This document shows positions 11,745 through 22,969 of a stretch of 64,000 nucleotides of DNA, one piece after another. The translations under genes were made by a program, and so were the position numbers. Every line of letters starts with the position of its first letter. The stretch's first letter is position 1. The stretch comes from Malania oleifera (taxonomy: Eukaryota; Streptophyta; Magnoliopsida; Santalales; Ximeniaceae): NCBI RefSeq assembly GCF_029873635.1, contig NC_080417.1:33282214-33346213 (forward strand), in the 5' to 3' direction. Below the pieces are notes generated by a model that searched no databases, was not told the DNA's origin, and saw only the letters and a program-made list of their open reading frames with translations.

Positions 11745-13090
11745 CTAGATGATCTCTTCTTCAAGAGCTTTCTCTCGGGAAACACTAGCATTCAATTGTT
11801 CCTGTAGGTCCCGGGCCTGTTGCCGTGATTCCGTAGAAACTCGTTGCATCTCGCTTACCTTGTCTTCTAAAGTAAGGTTCATGGCTTCCAACTGAAAAAA
11901 TAAAATAAAAGTAAAAAGGGATGAACGAGCGAATACAAATCCATAAAAATACCCAAAACATACCTGGTAAGCTGCATGACAGGAAATTGAAGTAAGAGCC
12001 TTAGGGAGCATCATCTTCAGCTCATAAGAATCCTCCGGTAGCACAACGCGTCGGAGGGTAGTACCTAAAACCATAGAGTCATGCAAGCCTGACCCCTCAA
12101 GAACAGTAGTTGGAGGGGGCAGAGCTGGAACCTCCTCAGTAGCCTCAAGTGTGTCTTCCACTTGGGAGGATTCCCCCAGTGAGGTTTTCTTCTTGCAGCT
12201 ACCCTTCCGTTTCTTCTTCTTTACTATAATTTGCTCGAAGTCACTCCAATCCATGTCTGCAAAAGGAAAGATATATGAGGAGCAATATGTACACAAATAT
12301 TATAATGCGGTAAAGTTAGTAGAGGTGAGGACCAAACGGAACAAGGCTAAAGCCGAATCACACAAGGTCCTGCTCCTTGAGCAACTCGAAATTGGAAGTG
12401 ATTCCTTGACGGGCCCCGAGACGAAGTCTCTCATGGATGGCCTGCTCCATGGGAGATAAACTGGGGGCATGTGATGCTGTCGAATTAAAAAGGCAGGTAG
12501 AGTTAGAAGCAGAGCAGAATGAATGGGAAGACAAAAGGAAAGACACGATAAGAGATATCACCATCAAGAGAGGTTGATTAGATGCGGGGCTCGCGAAAGT
12601 TTAATTCCTCGGAAGAAAAAAAGAACTTGTTACTTCCATTGATGAATGGAGGAAGCGCCAGGGGTGAATAGCTTAAATTTGGGAGGTAGTTAAAAAAAAA
12701 ACACCTCCGTTTCAATAAAATGCTTCCTCATTTGATAGCGGGACCAAAATAGCGTGACTGAAGGTTGATGGCCCCTACGGATGAGAAGAGCTGCAAAGCA
12801 TACCAAGGTAAGGTATGAATTGGGGGCCAACTGACTAGATGATAGATTGTAAAACCACTGGACATCAAATATAAAAGGATGGAAGGGCAACTTAAGCCCA
12901 GTCTCAAAGTTGTCAATATACTAGCATACTTCATCTGGACAAGGCTGAAGGGCCGATTCTGAGCTTCCAGGCTCTCTGAGATGAAATACAAATGATGTAG
13001 GCTCAATAGATCCTCTGGGGTAAGGCAAGACCGAGCACTGCTTATACTAACTACCGATGAAGAGCAAACCCCAGAAGTTTCCATCCTAAC
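11745..13090 (-). mobile_element. Antisense accessory gene of the Tat element
   Basis: Open stretches on the - strand lie between integrase and the 3' LTR, opposite to gag-pol. The N-terminal side (12690-13080) resembles the Pfam family called putative gypsy type transposon, with LPFHPFIFD and LAPNSYLTLVCF motifs. Near 12150-12260 there is a lysine-rich stretch, and near 11760-11890 a coiled-coil-like segment (LEDKVSEMQRVSTESRQQA). Antisense genes at this place are known in Tat relatives such as Grande and RIRE2. Function is unknown. The copy here is broken. Confidence 0.6.
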
Positions 13091-13440
13091 AAAGGGCTCC
13101 TAAAAGAAGAATAAACAACACAAAAGCATCTTTACTTATTGGCTAAAGATCAAGAAAAGCCTCCTTGAACAAATTTTTGAAGAACAAGAACACATGAAGG
13201 ACATGTGAAGAACGACAATCACATGTGGAAAGTGCATAAAGTGCATGCGTATAAATAGAAAACATAGTAAACAAAAGTATAAGGGATAAAGAAGAAGGAG
13301 ACAAGGGTGTACATGATGCCTATGTGAAGAGCTTCCTCCGGAGACAAGGGAAGAATGAAGCTGAGAGACATTTATAGAACCAAAATTTTGTGAATCCCAA
13401 AACAACATGAATCCCCAAAACGACGCATATCACCAAACTA

Positions 13441-13585
13441 GCCCATAGATGAGCATAACTCATGAGGTTTGAAAACTAGCCCAATAGATGAGCACAACTC
13501 ATGAGGCCCAAAGAATTGGCCCAATTGATGAGTAAAACTCACGAGGCTGAAGACGAGCCCAATTGATAAGCATGACACATGAGGT
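13441..13585. repeat. Tandem array, 38-40 bp unit, four copies
   Basis: Units begin at 13441, 13479, 13519 and 13557. Each holds GCCCAATAGATGAG, then ACTCATGAGGC. It sits between the antisense gene and the 3' LTR. Confidence 0.85.
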
Positions 13586-13619
13586 AGATAGAGGTTAATC
13601 CAAAAAATTGCGTAGTATC

Positions 13620-14225
13620 CGACTCGAATTGAGCAGAGGTGTAAAACATTCAGCTCAAATCAAGTAAAACACTAATGAAATCAACTCGGACTGAGCCAAA
13701 AATGCGAAATATTTGGCTCTGATTGAGCCTAACAAACAAGTTTATCGATCCATAATGAGCCAAGATAGGAAAAATTCAGCTCGGATTGGACCAAAATAGC
13801 TCAAATCCACTTGAACAGTAGCTCAAATTCATTCGGGAAAATGGCTTGGAATTACCCAAAACAGCTCGGAAGAGTAAGGAGCAACGTGGATTAAGCCGAA
13901 AAAATGGTTTGGATTGAGCTGAAGGCGGCTCAGATGGAGTGAAATCTAGCGCTTGTTCACCTGAATAAGGGCTTGGAGTTAGCCAAAATAGCTCGAATGA
14001 TCTGAGAGCAGCAAGCATTCAATTGACAAAATGGCTCGGAGGGAGCTTGAATTGAGTCGAGAGTTGTTCGGATCAAGCCGGATATGACTCGAATGGAGTC
14101 AAATCCAGCTTTGGTTCAGCTGAGTAACAGCTCAAAGTGAGCCAAAAATGACTCGGATGAGCCAAGAATGGCTTAGATTCAGGCGAAACAACAGTTTGGA
14201 TGGGGGAAAATACAACTCGAGTGCA
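13620..14225. repeat. Degenerate GCTCGGATTGAGCCAAAA-type array
   Basis: About a dozen and a half loose copies of a 25-40 bp unit built on CTCGGATTGAGCCAAAA, with CTCGGA/TGAGC giving a weak palindrome. This continues the preceding array in the hypervariable 3' part of the element. Open frames on the - strand here are by-products of the repeat. Confidence 0.75.
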
Positions 14226-14308
14226 ACAAAAAATTTGGGTGGGGGGGGGGGGCTCAGTAGTTTCTAAAGCATTCGAGCTTTGGAAACTCGTTTCAAAAAT
14301 TTGAAACT

Positions 14309-14320
14309 AGAGAGGGGGCA
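14309..14320 (+). other. Polypurine tract of the Tat element
   Basis: AGAGAGGGGGCA immediately before the 3' LTR; plus-strand priming site by position and composition. Confidence 0.7.
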
Positions 14321-14322
14321 AC

Positions 14323-14763
14323 TGACATGCCCAAAATATCCCCACTTAATAGGAAAAACGGTTACGAAATCACCATTAAACCCCTTTACATAATCAATGT
14401 GCAAACTTTAATGTACACACATTCATAAGAGGGAACGGTTACAAGTATGCACTTAAAACCTCCACATAAATACCCATAAAACTTCTATAGCCCCCACAAG
14501 CATAATAATGCCCATCAATGCCGAATTGATGGAAGGTCAACCTCCACCATTATAAAGAGGGACTTGGAGAAGAGATAAACATCACTCTTTCTACTTCTTT
14601 CTACTGTTGCAATTTAGAGTCCTTCATTAGTTTTTTTGCTTAGGCATTAGAGTGATCCCCCCGAGTACACCTCGGGTCCTCTAAGCCATTTGTGATTGTT
14701 TCTTTTCAGGTGGTCGCGATCACAAAATGATTTACGAAGGTCATTCGATTTTTGATAGCAACA
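14323..14763 (+). repeat. 3' LTR of the Tat element
   Basis: Starts TGACATGCCC and ends GATAGCAACA. The duplication GCACC follows at 14764. Confidence 0.9.
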
Positions 14764-15436
14764 GCACCAACCCCTGTCCCCCTTTTTTTACTCCTGCTGA
14801 AGTGTGGCTCAAATTTGGAGTCATTTTTTCGGTTCTGGAGGATTGAACTTCACATCATATATTTGGGGTATCATTTTTGCCAGAGCACAAGTCCAAGCTC
14901 TTGAGCATATGGGTTGACAAGTCTTATGGATCAGTCTCGTGGAAGTGAACAAGTTATTTTTTTTAGTGCAAATGACTTATTTTGTTCTACAAGTTGATTA
15001 TCAGTTAGCTAGTTTTGTTGGAAATTGGATTTGGATATTTTTTCCCCTGTTTTTCCTAGTTATTTTCCCCCGCTAAGCCTATCTTGTATTGTTTTTTACT
15101 GAATAAGGGAGTTCTAGTCCATCTGAATTGTGATTTTGCAAGTCCATGTGTATGTGGTGGTATGCGAAGGTTTGAGTGGGAGACATGGCGAAGAAGACGT
15201 TTTTTTGTGAGAGGTATCTCTGATGTTTGTGGTATGCGCCTGCGCCCTTGGGTGTATGGGATTTTGGAATTTTTTTGGAAGCATGACCTTGAATGGTTAG
15301 CAATTATAATTGAAGCTCTTCATTGTTTAGTGGATTGTTTTGGGAAGTGGATCAAGGCTGATCCACAATTATTGTGTGCATTTTACTTTGTGCTCCTTGT
15401 TGCTTTTTGCCGTAACAACTTCATTTAAGTAAGGGT
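14764..15436. other. Intergenic DNA between two retrotransposons
   Basis: T-rich on the + strand. An open frame of 114 codons at 15084-15428 has no recognisable family, no splice context and a low-complexity composition, so I do not call it a gene. Confidence 0.5.
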
Positions 15437-15681
15437 TGTTGGGGGATCTAGGAACAATAATCACACACAAGAAAAATATAAACAACCAAAATGGAACACC
15501 AGATTTAACGTGGTTTGGTCCATTCTAACTCACGTCCACGGAGCACACCAATCTCATCATAACTAGGAGAAATTACAAGGAGGAGGAGGAGCACCTGCTC
15601 AACTCAACTCTCTTTCTTTCTCAACACAACTCTCTGCTCCTCACACTTTGCACACTCTATTCTGCGCACAACACTACACAA

Positions 15682-15714
<33 letters not shown>

Positions 15715-15868
15715 CTTATTTATATAGCCATGGATGGGGGGTAATGTTCAAAGGTTGGTGGCTTAATTTTAGCATGGTGGGAAGGGCTGGTGGCTGCTTG
15801 TCTCCAACGTCAATGAAAGCGGTTGGGTTAGTGCGGCTGTCGTCGATTCCATCTTCTGTATCTCAATA
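15437..15868 (-). repeat. 3' LTR of the copia element
   Basis: Aligned with 20442-20853. It contains a (CA)n tract at about 15683-15712 that is much longer than in the other LTR, explaining most of the length difference. Confidence 0.88.
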
Positions 15869-15880
15869 ATCTCCCACTTG
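15869..15880 (-). other. Polypurine tract of the copia element
   Basis: On the - strand AAGTGGGAGAT directly precedes the 3' LTR, the usual form in plant copia elements. Confidence 0.7.
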
Positions 15881-16179
15881 GAGATAGAGGCACCATCTCA
15901 ACCAGTGTATCAATAATGATGTGCTCATATATGTCTTGAAGCATGAAAACCAACTGAAGTTGAGCACAACTTTAGCTTCTTCACCTTCGTCAACATGTCT
16001 GCTGGATTCCTGCTACCTTGAATTTTTTTCAAGTTCTAGCACTCCATCCTTTAATAAAATCTTACAAAGTGGTAACAAAGTCCGATGTGTTTGGTTTTGG
16101 AATGAAATGCAAAGTTCTTTTCTAGATGTATCGCACTCTGACTATCGCTATGCAAAACATTCCTCTCCTGCTTTATTTC

Positions 16180-16461
16180 AAGCTCTGTCAACAAACCTTG
16201 AAGCTAAATCATTTCTTTGTTGGCTTCTGTCATTGCTACGTACTCAGCTTCTGTAGTGAATAAGGCAATAATATTTTGTATTTGTGACATCCAACTAAAA
16301 AATGTTGTGTCAATAGTGAACACATATTTGGTGGTGCTTTTGCGGTGATCAACTTCATCAGTAAAATCGGCATCTACATACCCTTTAATTTTTCGGTCTC
16401 CTTTGCCGAAACATAAGCACTTATCAATAGTGCCTCTGAGGTACCTCAAGATCCACTTCAT
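16180..16461 (-). mobile_element. RNase H region, copia element
   Basis: Shows MKWILRYLRGT, VDADFTDEVDHRKSTTKYVF and a TEAEYVAMTEA block, the standard copia RNase H signature. Fossil. Confidence 0.85.
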
Positions 16462-16539
16462 TACTTCCTAGTGAGTCTTCCCTAGATTTGACATAAACCT
16501 ATTGACAGCTCCTATAGCTTGGCCAATGTATGGTCTGGT

Positions 16540-17510
16540 ACAAAACATGGCATATATGAGACTTTCAATGGCTGAGGCGTAAGGTACCTTAGCCATGAAA
16601 CCCTTCTCTTCATCTGTCTAGGGAGCCTGATGCTTGGAGAGGCGGAAGTGTCTTGCTAATGGTATATTTATCGCTTTGGTGCTGCTCATGTTAAATCTCT
16701 GTAAAACACGACTAATGTACTCCGAATGAGATAACTGAAACATTCCCTGTTGCTTATCTCTGGAGATCCGCATTCTAAGTATCTGCTTTGCTGAACCTAA
16801 GTCTTTAATGTCAAACTCTTTTGACAATTGCTACTTCAATTTTCTAATCTCTTCTATATCTGGTCTTGCGATTAGCATGTCATCAACATATAACAACAGA
16901 ATGATATAGTTAGACCAATACCTTTTGAAGTAGCAACTATGGTTGGCGTTGCACTTTTGAAAATCTTTCCTCTGCATAAAGCCATCAAATTTTCGGTACC
17001 ATTGCCTGGGAGCATGTTTTAGACCGTACAAGCTCTTCTTCAACTGCACACAAGATTCTCTTTACCTTTCGTTGAGAATCCTTCTGACTGGTGCATGTAA
17101 ATTTTCTCATCTAGATCATTGTGAAGAAATGCCATTTTCACATCCAACTGCTCGAGATGTAGACCCTCCGAGGCAACAATGCTCAAGACTGATATGATGG
17201 TTGTTAGCTTCATAATTGGAGCAAAGATGTCGGTGTAGTCGATTCCTTCCTTCTGCTCGAAGCCTTTGATTCCCAACCGGGCCTTGTACCTCCTAAAGCC
17301 ATCATGCTACTCTTTGATCCTGTACACTCACTTGTTGTGAAGGGCCTTCTTACCTTTGGGCAACTTAGTTCCCACGTTTGGTTGGAGGTGAGGGACTTCA
17401 TCTCGTCCTTCATTATAAGCTCCCACTTGTTCGTATCTACCATCTGACATGCTTCATCATAGAATTTGAGCTCTACTCCATCTGTAAGAAGTAAATAATG
17501 CATATACCTT
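16540..17510 (-). mobile_element. Reverse transcriptase region, copia element
   Basis: Shows the LDVKMAFLHNDLDE block, LKKSLYGLKHAPRQWYRKF, catalytic YVDDM and the LRMRISRD region. These match the copia reverse transcriptase family. Fossil. Confidence 0.88.
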
Positions 17511-17599
17511 TTATTTGTTACATGGGGTCGAGAAGATCTCCTAAGCTCTGGAGCTGGAGTAGTAGGCGGTGGTGCGACGATCTACTCCACTGGTTCTTT

Positions 17600-18480
17600 T
17601 GCTTGAGGATTCTTGACATTTTGCTGTTGTGTCCCGACACCTTCTATGACATCATCTTTGTCTACATAGGTTGATTCATTTTGAACTGGTTTAGTGGGTT
17701 TTGTTGTGTGTCTGTCTTTGTACATCACCTTTTCGTTGAAGATCACGTCTCTGCTTCTGATCAACTTCTTGTTTTCATCGTCCCAAATGCGATACCCATT
17801 TTGGGACTTCGGATCAAGCTTGTTTCTGACATGATCACTGATATGCACATATGCAATACAACCAAAAACTTTCAAATGTGAAAGTCTCACATCTTTTCCA
17901 CTCCATTCTTCTTCTAGTAGATAGTGGTCCAATGGTACTGATGGACTCTTGTTAATTAAGTATGCTGTTGTGCTGACTGCTTCTGCCTAGAACTATTTTG
18001 GTAAGCCTGACTGGATACGTATGCTTCTGGATCTTTCAGTCAACGTTCGGTTCATCCCCTCGGCTACGCCGTTCTGTTGGGGCGTACTTAGCACAGTTTT
18101 TTCCATCCTAATACTGTGCTCATAGCAGCATTTCTTGAACCTGGTGTCTTCATACTCACTACCGTTGTCGGTTCTTAGCTTCTTGATTTTCAAACTAGTT
18201 TCATTTTCAACCATTGCTTTCCAAATCTTGTAAGCATCAAAGACATATGACTTATACTTCAAAAAGTAAACCCATACCTTCTCGAGAATGATCGTCAATG
18301 AACATGATGAAGTAATTCCTTCTGCCTATGGATGAGATAGGCGTCGGTCCCCATACATCTGAGTGGACTAGTTTTAGCCTCTCCTTCTTTAGGGTACGAG
18401 TGTATGTCTGGAAACTAACCCTCTTCTGTCCCTCGAGTATGCAATCCTCGTACATATCAATCTCTACTTACTGTAGACCA
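17600..18480 (-). mobile_element. Integrase region, copia element
   Basis: Shows LVHSDVWGP, FIDDHSR, LRTDNGSEY and TPQQNGVAE: the DDE core of a copia integrase. The C-terminal VFGCIAYVHI part follows. Fossil. Confidence 0.87.
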
Positions 18481-18519
18481 CTCAATTTTCTCTTTGAGTG
18501 CATCACCCAGAGTCCCTTC

Positions 18520-19012
18520 TCGCTTATGTGACCGAGTTGTTGGTGCCAGATATTGCTGTCGTCATTTCTTGCAGCAACTGAAATAGACATGTAGACATTG
18601 GAGTTCGGATAAAGTGTTCCACTTTTCTTACTCGTTCAATTGTTAGTACACCTTTTGAAATTTTCCTTTCATCACCAATGAATGTTGTGGTGTATCCCTC
18701 ATCTGCCAATCGACCAACTGAGATCAAGTTCTTTCTTAGGTCTAGAATATATCTAATATCCTTCAGCTTCCATACTGACCCATTCATCTTGATCTTCACA
18801 ATTCCTTTGCCGGCTATGTCGTAAGGTTGATCATTGCCAAGGTACACCTTACCGAAATTGCCTAGTGTATACTCCTCTAGGCAATCTTTGCTACAAGTGG
18901 CATGAAATGAGGCTTCGGAGTTTATGACCCAAGACTCCTGCATGCTCTCCAAAGAGCATACTAGTGCATTTTTTTTTCTTGAGGAAGATGTGAGATTTGC
19001 TTCTATCTTCAC
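18520..19012 (-). mobile_element. Protease and GAG-pre-integrase region, copia element
   Basis: WVINSEASFHATCSKD corresponds to the protease segment usually reading WxxDSGAS, followed by VYLGND and LRKNLISVGRLADEG, standard in copia elements. Fossil. Confidence 0.8.
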
Positions 19013-19710
19013 CTCAGATTCCTTTCTTGGTCCTTCGCAATGGTTTCTGTAATGCTACGATTGTTTGATTGCCCATGCATGCTTCCTTTCTCTCGAATTT
19101 CCACGTTCAAAGCTGAACTTGAAGTGGAAGCATTGTTTGACTGCATTTTGATCTCTTCCATTAAAATTATGCTGATGATCACGTCATACTTAAGTTTCGA
19201 TTTTTTTGTGGAGCTACTGATCGCAATAATAATACCTTTCCAACTCTTAGGAAACTGACTAAGAATCAGTAGGGCACAGATTTCACTATCAAACGTAATT
19301 CCAATTGTGGCGAGTTGATTCAACAATTTGTTGAAATTATTCAGATGTTTGTTAAAACTTTCACCTACAGATATGTTCATGGTAAACAACCTTTTCATTA
19401 GGTGTACCTTATTTGCGGCTGATGGCTGCTCGTACATGTTGGAGAGTGCATTCATAAGAGACTTAGTGATTGTTAAGTGCTTGATATTGAAGGCAACAGA
19501 CTTTGCCAGCATCATCCTGATAGCTTCGAGAGCTTTTCGATCAAGCAACACCCACTCTCCCTCCTTTATGGATTTTGGCTTTTCCATCTATGGTAAGTGC
19601 AACTCTTTACCAAACAAGTAGTCTTCAATTTGCATTTTTTAGAAACCAAAGTTGGTGCCATCAAACATCTCGATCTTTAAGCTCTTTTCATTCGACATCT
19701 CGATTCGCCT
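18990..19710 (-). mobile_element. gag region, copia element
   Basis: UBN2-type copia gag: LTITKSLMNALSNMYEQPSA and MNISVGESFNKHLNNFNKLL motifs are visible, with the start near 19700. Fossil. Confidence 0.8.
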
Positions 19711-19879
19711 ATCTAGAGATGGAATTAACTCAAACATACAGTACAGTTGGATGCAGAACGGTTAAAAACCTTAGAAATGGTTTAAGTTGTTCGAAAAATG
19801 GATCCGAAATGGCTTCGAAAAGCCTGGTCAAACTTCTAGTCAAACTCCGTTAACTTTCCGTTAAACCTAACGAAATATT

Positions 19880-20125
19880 CTCCTCTTGACGGAATATACC
19901 TGACGTCATTAATGATGCTGTTACTTGACGTGGATGTGTGGGGCCACCTATTGATGTGGCAAATGTGAGTCCCCAGTGCTGACGTGGTAGTGGGTCCCGC
20001 TACTAACGTGGCAGATGATGTGGCCGTGGGTCCCTACTGACTAGGTGACACGTGGCATGCAATGTGGCCGCTGACCAAGCGTGGATGTGGCGCAGACGGC
20101 TGATGCGACTCTGACTGGGCTCTGA
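19880..20125 (-). repeat. GTGG-rich degenerate repeats in the copia leader
   Basis: On the + strand the words TGACGTGG, GATGTGGC and GTGGGTCCC recur about ten times with spacers of 15-30 bases. They lie in the leader between primer site and gag, which is otherwise non-coding. Confidence 0.6.
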
Positions 20126-20427
20126 CGTGGCTGTCTTCAACCTTCCACTCACTCATTGTGAGTTTGCCGGCACCTGCAAGTGCGTGAGGTTACTCGCTGA
20201 TCATTGGGGGGCGTATGAAGGCGCGTGGCTGCTACATCTGACTGCCGGTGGCACGTGCAAGCGCGTGGGAGCTCATCTGACCTCCGTTCGAGCTCTAGTT
20301 TGCACCGTTGGTGGCTTCGTCTCGACGAGAGGAACACGATGGTGGCCTCAAAACTTAGTTTTGAGATATTGGGTAGAGGCTCCGATTTGGCGATTTTGCA
20401 ACGATCTGAAGATTTTGCTTCGATCTA

Positions 20428-20439
20428 GCTCTGATACCA
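20428..20439 (-). other. Primer binding site, initiator tRNA-Met type
   Basis: On the - strand TGGTATCAGAGC, the full 12-base plant initiator-Met complement, two bases from the 5' LTR. Confidence 0.9.
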
Positions 20440-20441
20440 AT

Positions 20442-20853
20442 TGTTTGTGGATCTAGGAACAATAATCACACACAAGCAAAATATAAATGACCAAAATGGA
20501 ACACCAAATTTAACGTGATTCAGTCCAATCTGATCTACGTTCACGAAGTACACCAATCGCACTATAATTGGGAGAAATTACAAGGAGGAGGAGGAGCACC
20601 TGCTCAACTCAACTCTCTCTTTTTCTCAACACAACTCTCTGTTCCTCGCATTTTGCACACTCTGTTTTGCGCACAACACTACACAAATTACACACACATC
20701 TCATTTATATAGTCATGGATGGGGGTTAAAATTCAAAGGTTGGTGGCTTAATTTGAGCATGGTGGGCAGGGTTGGTGGCTGCCGGTCTCCAATGTCAACG
20801 ACAGCGGCTGGGTTGGTGCGGTTGCCGACGACTCCATCTTTTGCATCTCAACA
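20442..20853 (-). repeat. 5' LTR of the copia element
   Basis: Starts (on +) TGTTTGTGGATC and ends TCTCAACA. Partner of 15437-15868. Confidence 0.88.
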
Positions 20854-22856
20854 ACGGTAATATTGTCCATTCAAAAAAATAAAAATAAAAACTCCTATCG
20901 AGCATGATTAAAAAATGGTGGAGTGCAAATAATGTTACCCTTGATGTAGTTCTATTTTCTTATCACTTGCACATTTAATAAGTTTTGCTCCATTTGTAGA
21001 GTTTAGTGAACTTTAGTGAAAATTGGAGAGATTGTGCTACAATTTTTCTCTTGTGCTGATCCGTTGTGCATTGGATCTATTGGGAACTGATGAGATAGTG
21101 GGTCCTGACTAACCCTCTCTTGTTGCTGAAAGTTGACATGGTAGTTTTTTTTTTTTACATGGAACCTTACTTCAAGAATTATGATAAAGGTGGCATTGTA
21201 CAAGGGAAGACAATTAAAATCCTCTTTTTTTTTTTTTTAGTTTTGAGGCACAACAAACTCATTAGCTTTCATAAACATTTAAGTTGACATGGACATATCT
21301 TCCCTATCTTCTTTCTGAATCTTTTATAAGGAATTTCACCATCTGCACATGGCTTCTGTGCCAGTGGGACTGCAAAATAGATAAAATCTTCTTGTTCAAC
21401 TCAATATAGAACCATGTGTTGTGCTAAATCATGGGCTGTCTGATAATTATGGGATGATCAATATGGGTAGTGGTTGAGAGTGCTTTCTCGATTTACAACT
21501 TTGAGATGTATATATAGCTATATAAGAGAGTGAGGTTATCCTAACATTCTGATGTGGGACTAAAAACCATACACTATGTTCAATAATACTGGTTAATGAT
21601 GCTCTGGTGTTCTCCCCTTCCCCTGTGAGAATTTGAGCTTGGAATTATGGTTACTTAATGGCGTTTTATTGTAGGACAAAGGTGTATTTCCTTTCCTGTG
21701 AATTTGAGCTCAGAATTATATTACTGAAGTCCTTTTGGAGGGTAATCCCTGCTATTGCTGCAGATCATTTTGTATAGGAAACTGCCATTTATAGTTGTTT
21801 GCAGTGGTGCACCAACCACCCCATCTTTATTAATCATGTACCCATGATTCATGTTTGCTAAGAAAATTGGGCTAAGTGCTCAGAAAATGGAAATAGGATT
21901 CTCGATCCATAGGAGGTTAGATATCCCATCATTAGTTCAGATGGATTTCCTTGTGTGACTTTGCTCAACTACCCTACACCATCCCAACCATGAAGGGGCA
22001 GTTCCCTCTGCATCTTTCTAGTTGACTCTCTCCTCCCCCCCCCCCCCCCCTCCCCTCTCTTTCTCTCTCTTGTGGATATGGGCAATTTTGTCAAGACAAG
22101 AAAGAAATAATAGAGGTGAGAGACTTTAATAAGTTAAAAATCTGTTGTAATCATAAAAGAATCTGTAAAATCTATTGTAATCATAAAAGAATCCACTTTT
22201 AGACCATTAGTGTGTGTTTGTTATAGTCTTTGTGGGTTTATTGTCTTTACAGCACAACTGTTGCATTTTTAAGGTCTACCAGAAGTCAGCTTGCTTTGCT
22301 TTTAATCTTGGAGAAATGCTACCTACAATCTTAACAAAAACCGTGCCATTTGAAGGAATGCCAACAAATTAGCAGAAAAAACCACAAAAAATGCACATTG
22401 CTTAGTTTGTAAATTAAACAGATTAAGCTGTCTTCTCTATTTGCTGGTTGGTCTAACCAGGAAATGCTTTTCAGATTTTTCTCGAAACAAAAATTCCCCC
22501 TCCCTACCCGCCCCTCCCCCCCCCCCCACCAATGACCTCTATTATTATTCTTACTTTTATTTCTCTTAATATATAACAACATACTTAGAGATGTCCATAT
22601 CAGCAGGTCTTGGCTCCATGTGGCTAAACACACTGAAAACAACACCCCACCACCCCCCCAAGAAGGAATAAATGAATAGCGTTGGGTGACAACCTGGTCC
22701 CCTGGAAATAATATAACTACTTGGAGAACTGTTTTGGGTTATGATTACAGGCTATCAAAGGTTTTTAATTGCTAAATTATATATTATTTTATTGTAATTG
22801 TTTATACTATATATAGATTCATATTTGTCTCTTTTCGCTCTCTCTTGGTGTATTAG
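20854..22856. other. Non-coding DNA, possibly intron
   Basis: T-rich with poly-T, a (C)n run at 22034-22051 and another near 22507-22527. Composition is less AT-rich than the 24-31 kb stretch. If the exon candidate at 22857 is real, some or all of this could be its upstream intron. No other exon was recognised. Confidence 0.4.
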
Positions 22857-22969
22857 CCTTGCATGATGGATTATCTGCAGTTTGGTTTGGAGGATTCACT
22901 GAACCTGCGACTGATGAGATCACTGTCGATCAGTGGTCTGGATTTTGCAAATTAAATTCCAAGAAATAA
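22857..22969 (+). CDS. Possible last exon of an unrecognised host gene
   Basis: After a clear pyrimidine tract and TTAG (22853-22856), a frame runs from 22859 to TAA at 22967-22969 for 36 codons. It has a protein-like composition, including ALHDGLSAVWFGGF then ITVDQWSGFCK, with two Trp and acidic and polar residues spread normally. There is no start codon in frame that would make it a stand-alone gene, so it would be the 3' terminal exon of a gene whose other exons lie upstream, perhaps beyond the two retrotransposons. I do not recognise the family. A chance open frame of this length is possible, so confidence is low. Confidence 0.35.

Larger units (their letters stand above)
5677..14763 (+). 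mobile_element. Ty3/gypsy LTR retrotransposon, Tat lineage (old, broken)
   Basis: A full-length fossil of about 9.1 kb. LTRs of 435 and 441 bp are flanked by the 5-bp duplication GCACC (5672-5676 and 14764-14768). Order inside: primer site, gag, protease, reverse transcriptase, RNase H, a second archaeal-type RNase H, integrase, an antisense accessory gene, tandem arrays, polypurine tract. The double RNase H and the antisense gene point to the Tat clade of plant gypsy elements. The LTRs differ at roughly 15 percent of sites by eye, mostly C/T and G/A changes as expected of methylated DNA, so insertion is probably several million years old. It is thoroughly broken, with well over a dozen interruptions in gag-pol. 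Confidence 0.9.
15437..20853 (-). mobile_element. Ty1/copia LTR retrotransposon (old, broken)
   Basis: A full-length fossil of about 5.4 kb on the - strand. LTRs of 432 and 412 bp begin TGTT and end AACA (AATA in one copy). Flanks AGGGT (15432-15436) and ACGGT (20854-20858) agree at four of five bases, a worn target duplication. Order read on the - strand: tRNA-iMet primer site, long leader, gag, protease, integrase, reverse transcriptase, RNase H, polypurine tract. This is copia order, with integrase before reverse transcriptase. The LTRs differ at roughly 12 percent by eye, so it is old, similar to the Tat element. Broken, with about ten or more interruptions. Confidence 0.9.

Noticed and set aside
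13441-13585. CRISPR-like array of 38-40 bp units
   Set aside because: Units are contiguous with no unique spacers, and the genome is a plant; a tandem repeat of the Tat element.
15084-15428. Open frame of 114 codons on the + strand
   Set aside because: No family motif, no splice or promoter context, odd composition (many Arg/Trp/Cys); it lies in T-rich intergenic DNA.
22034-22051. Poly-C tract, with others near 22507 and 30228
   Set aside because: Simple homopolymers without associated structure.
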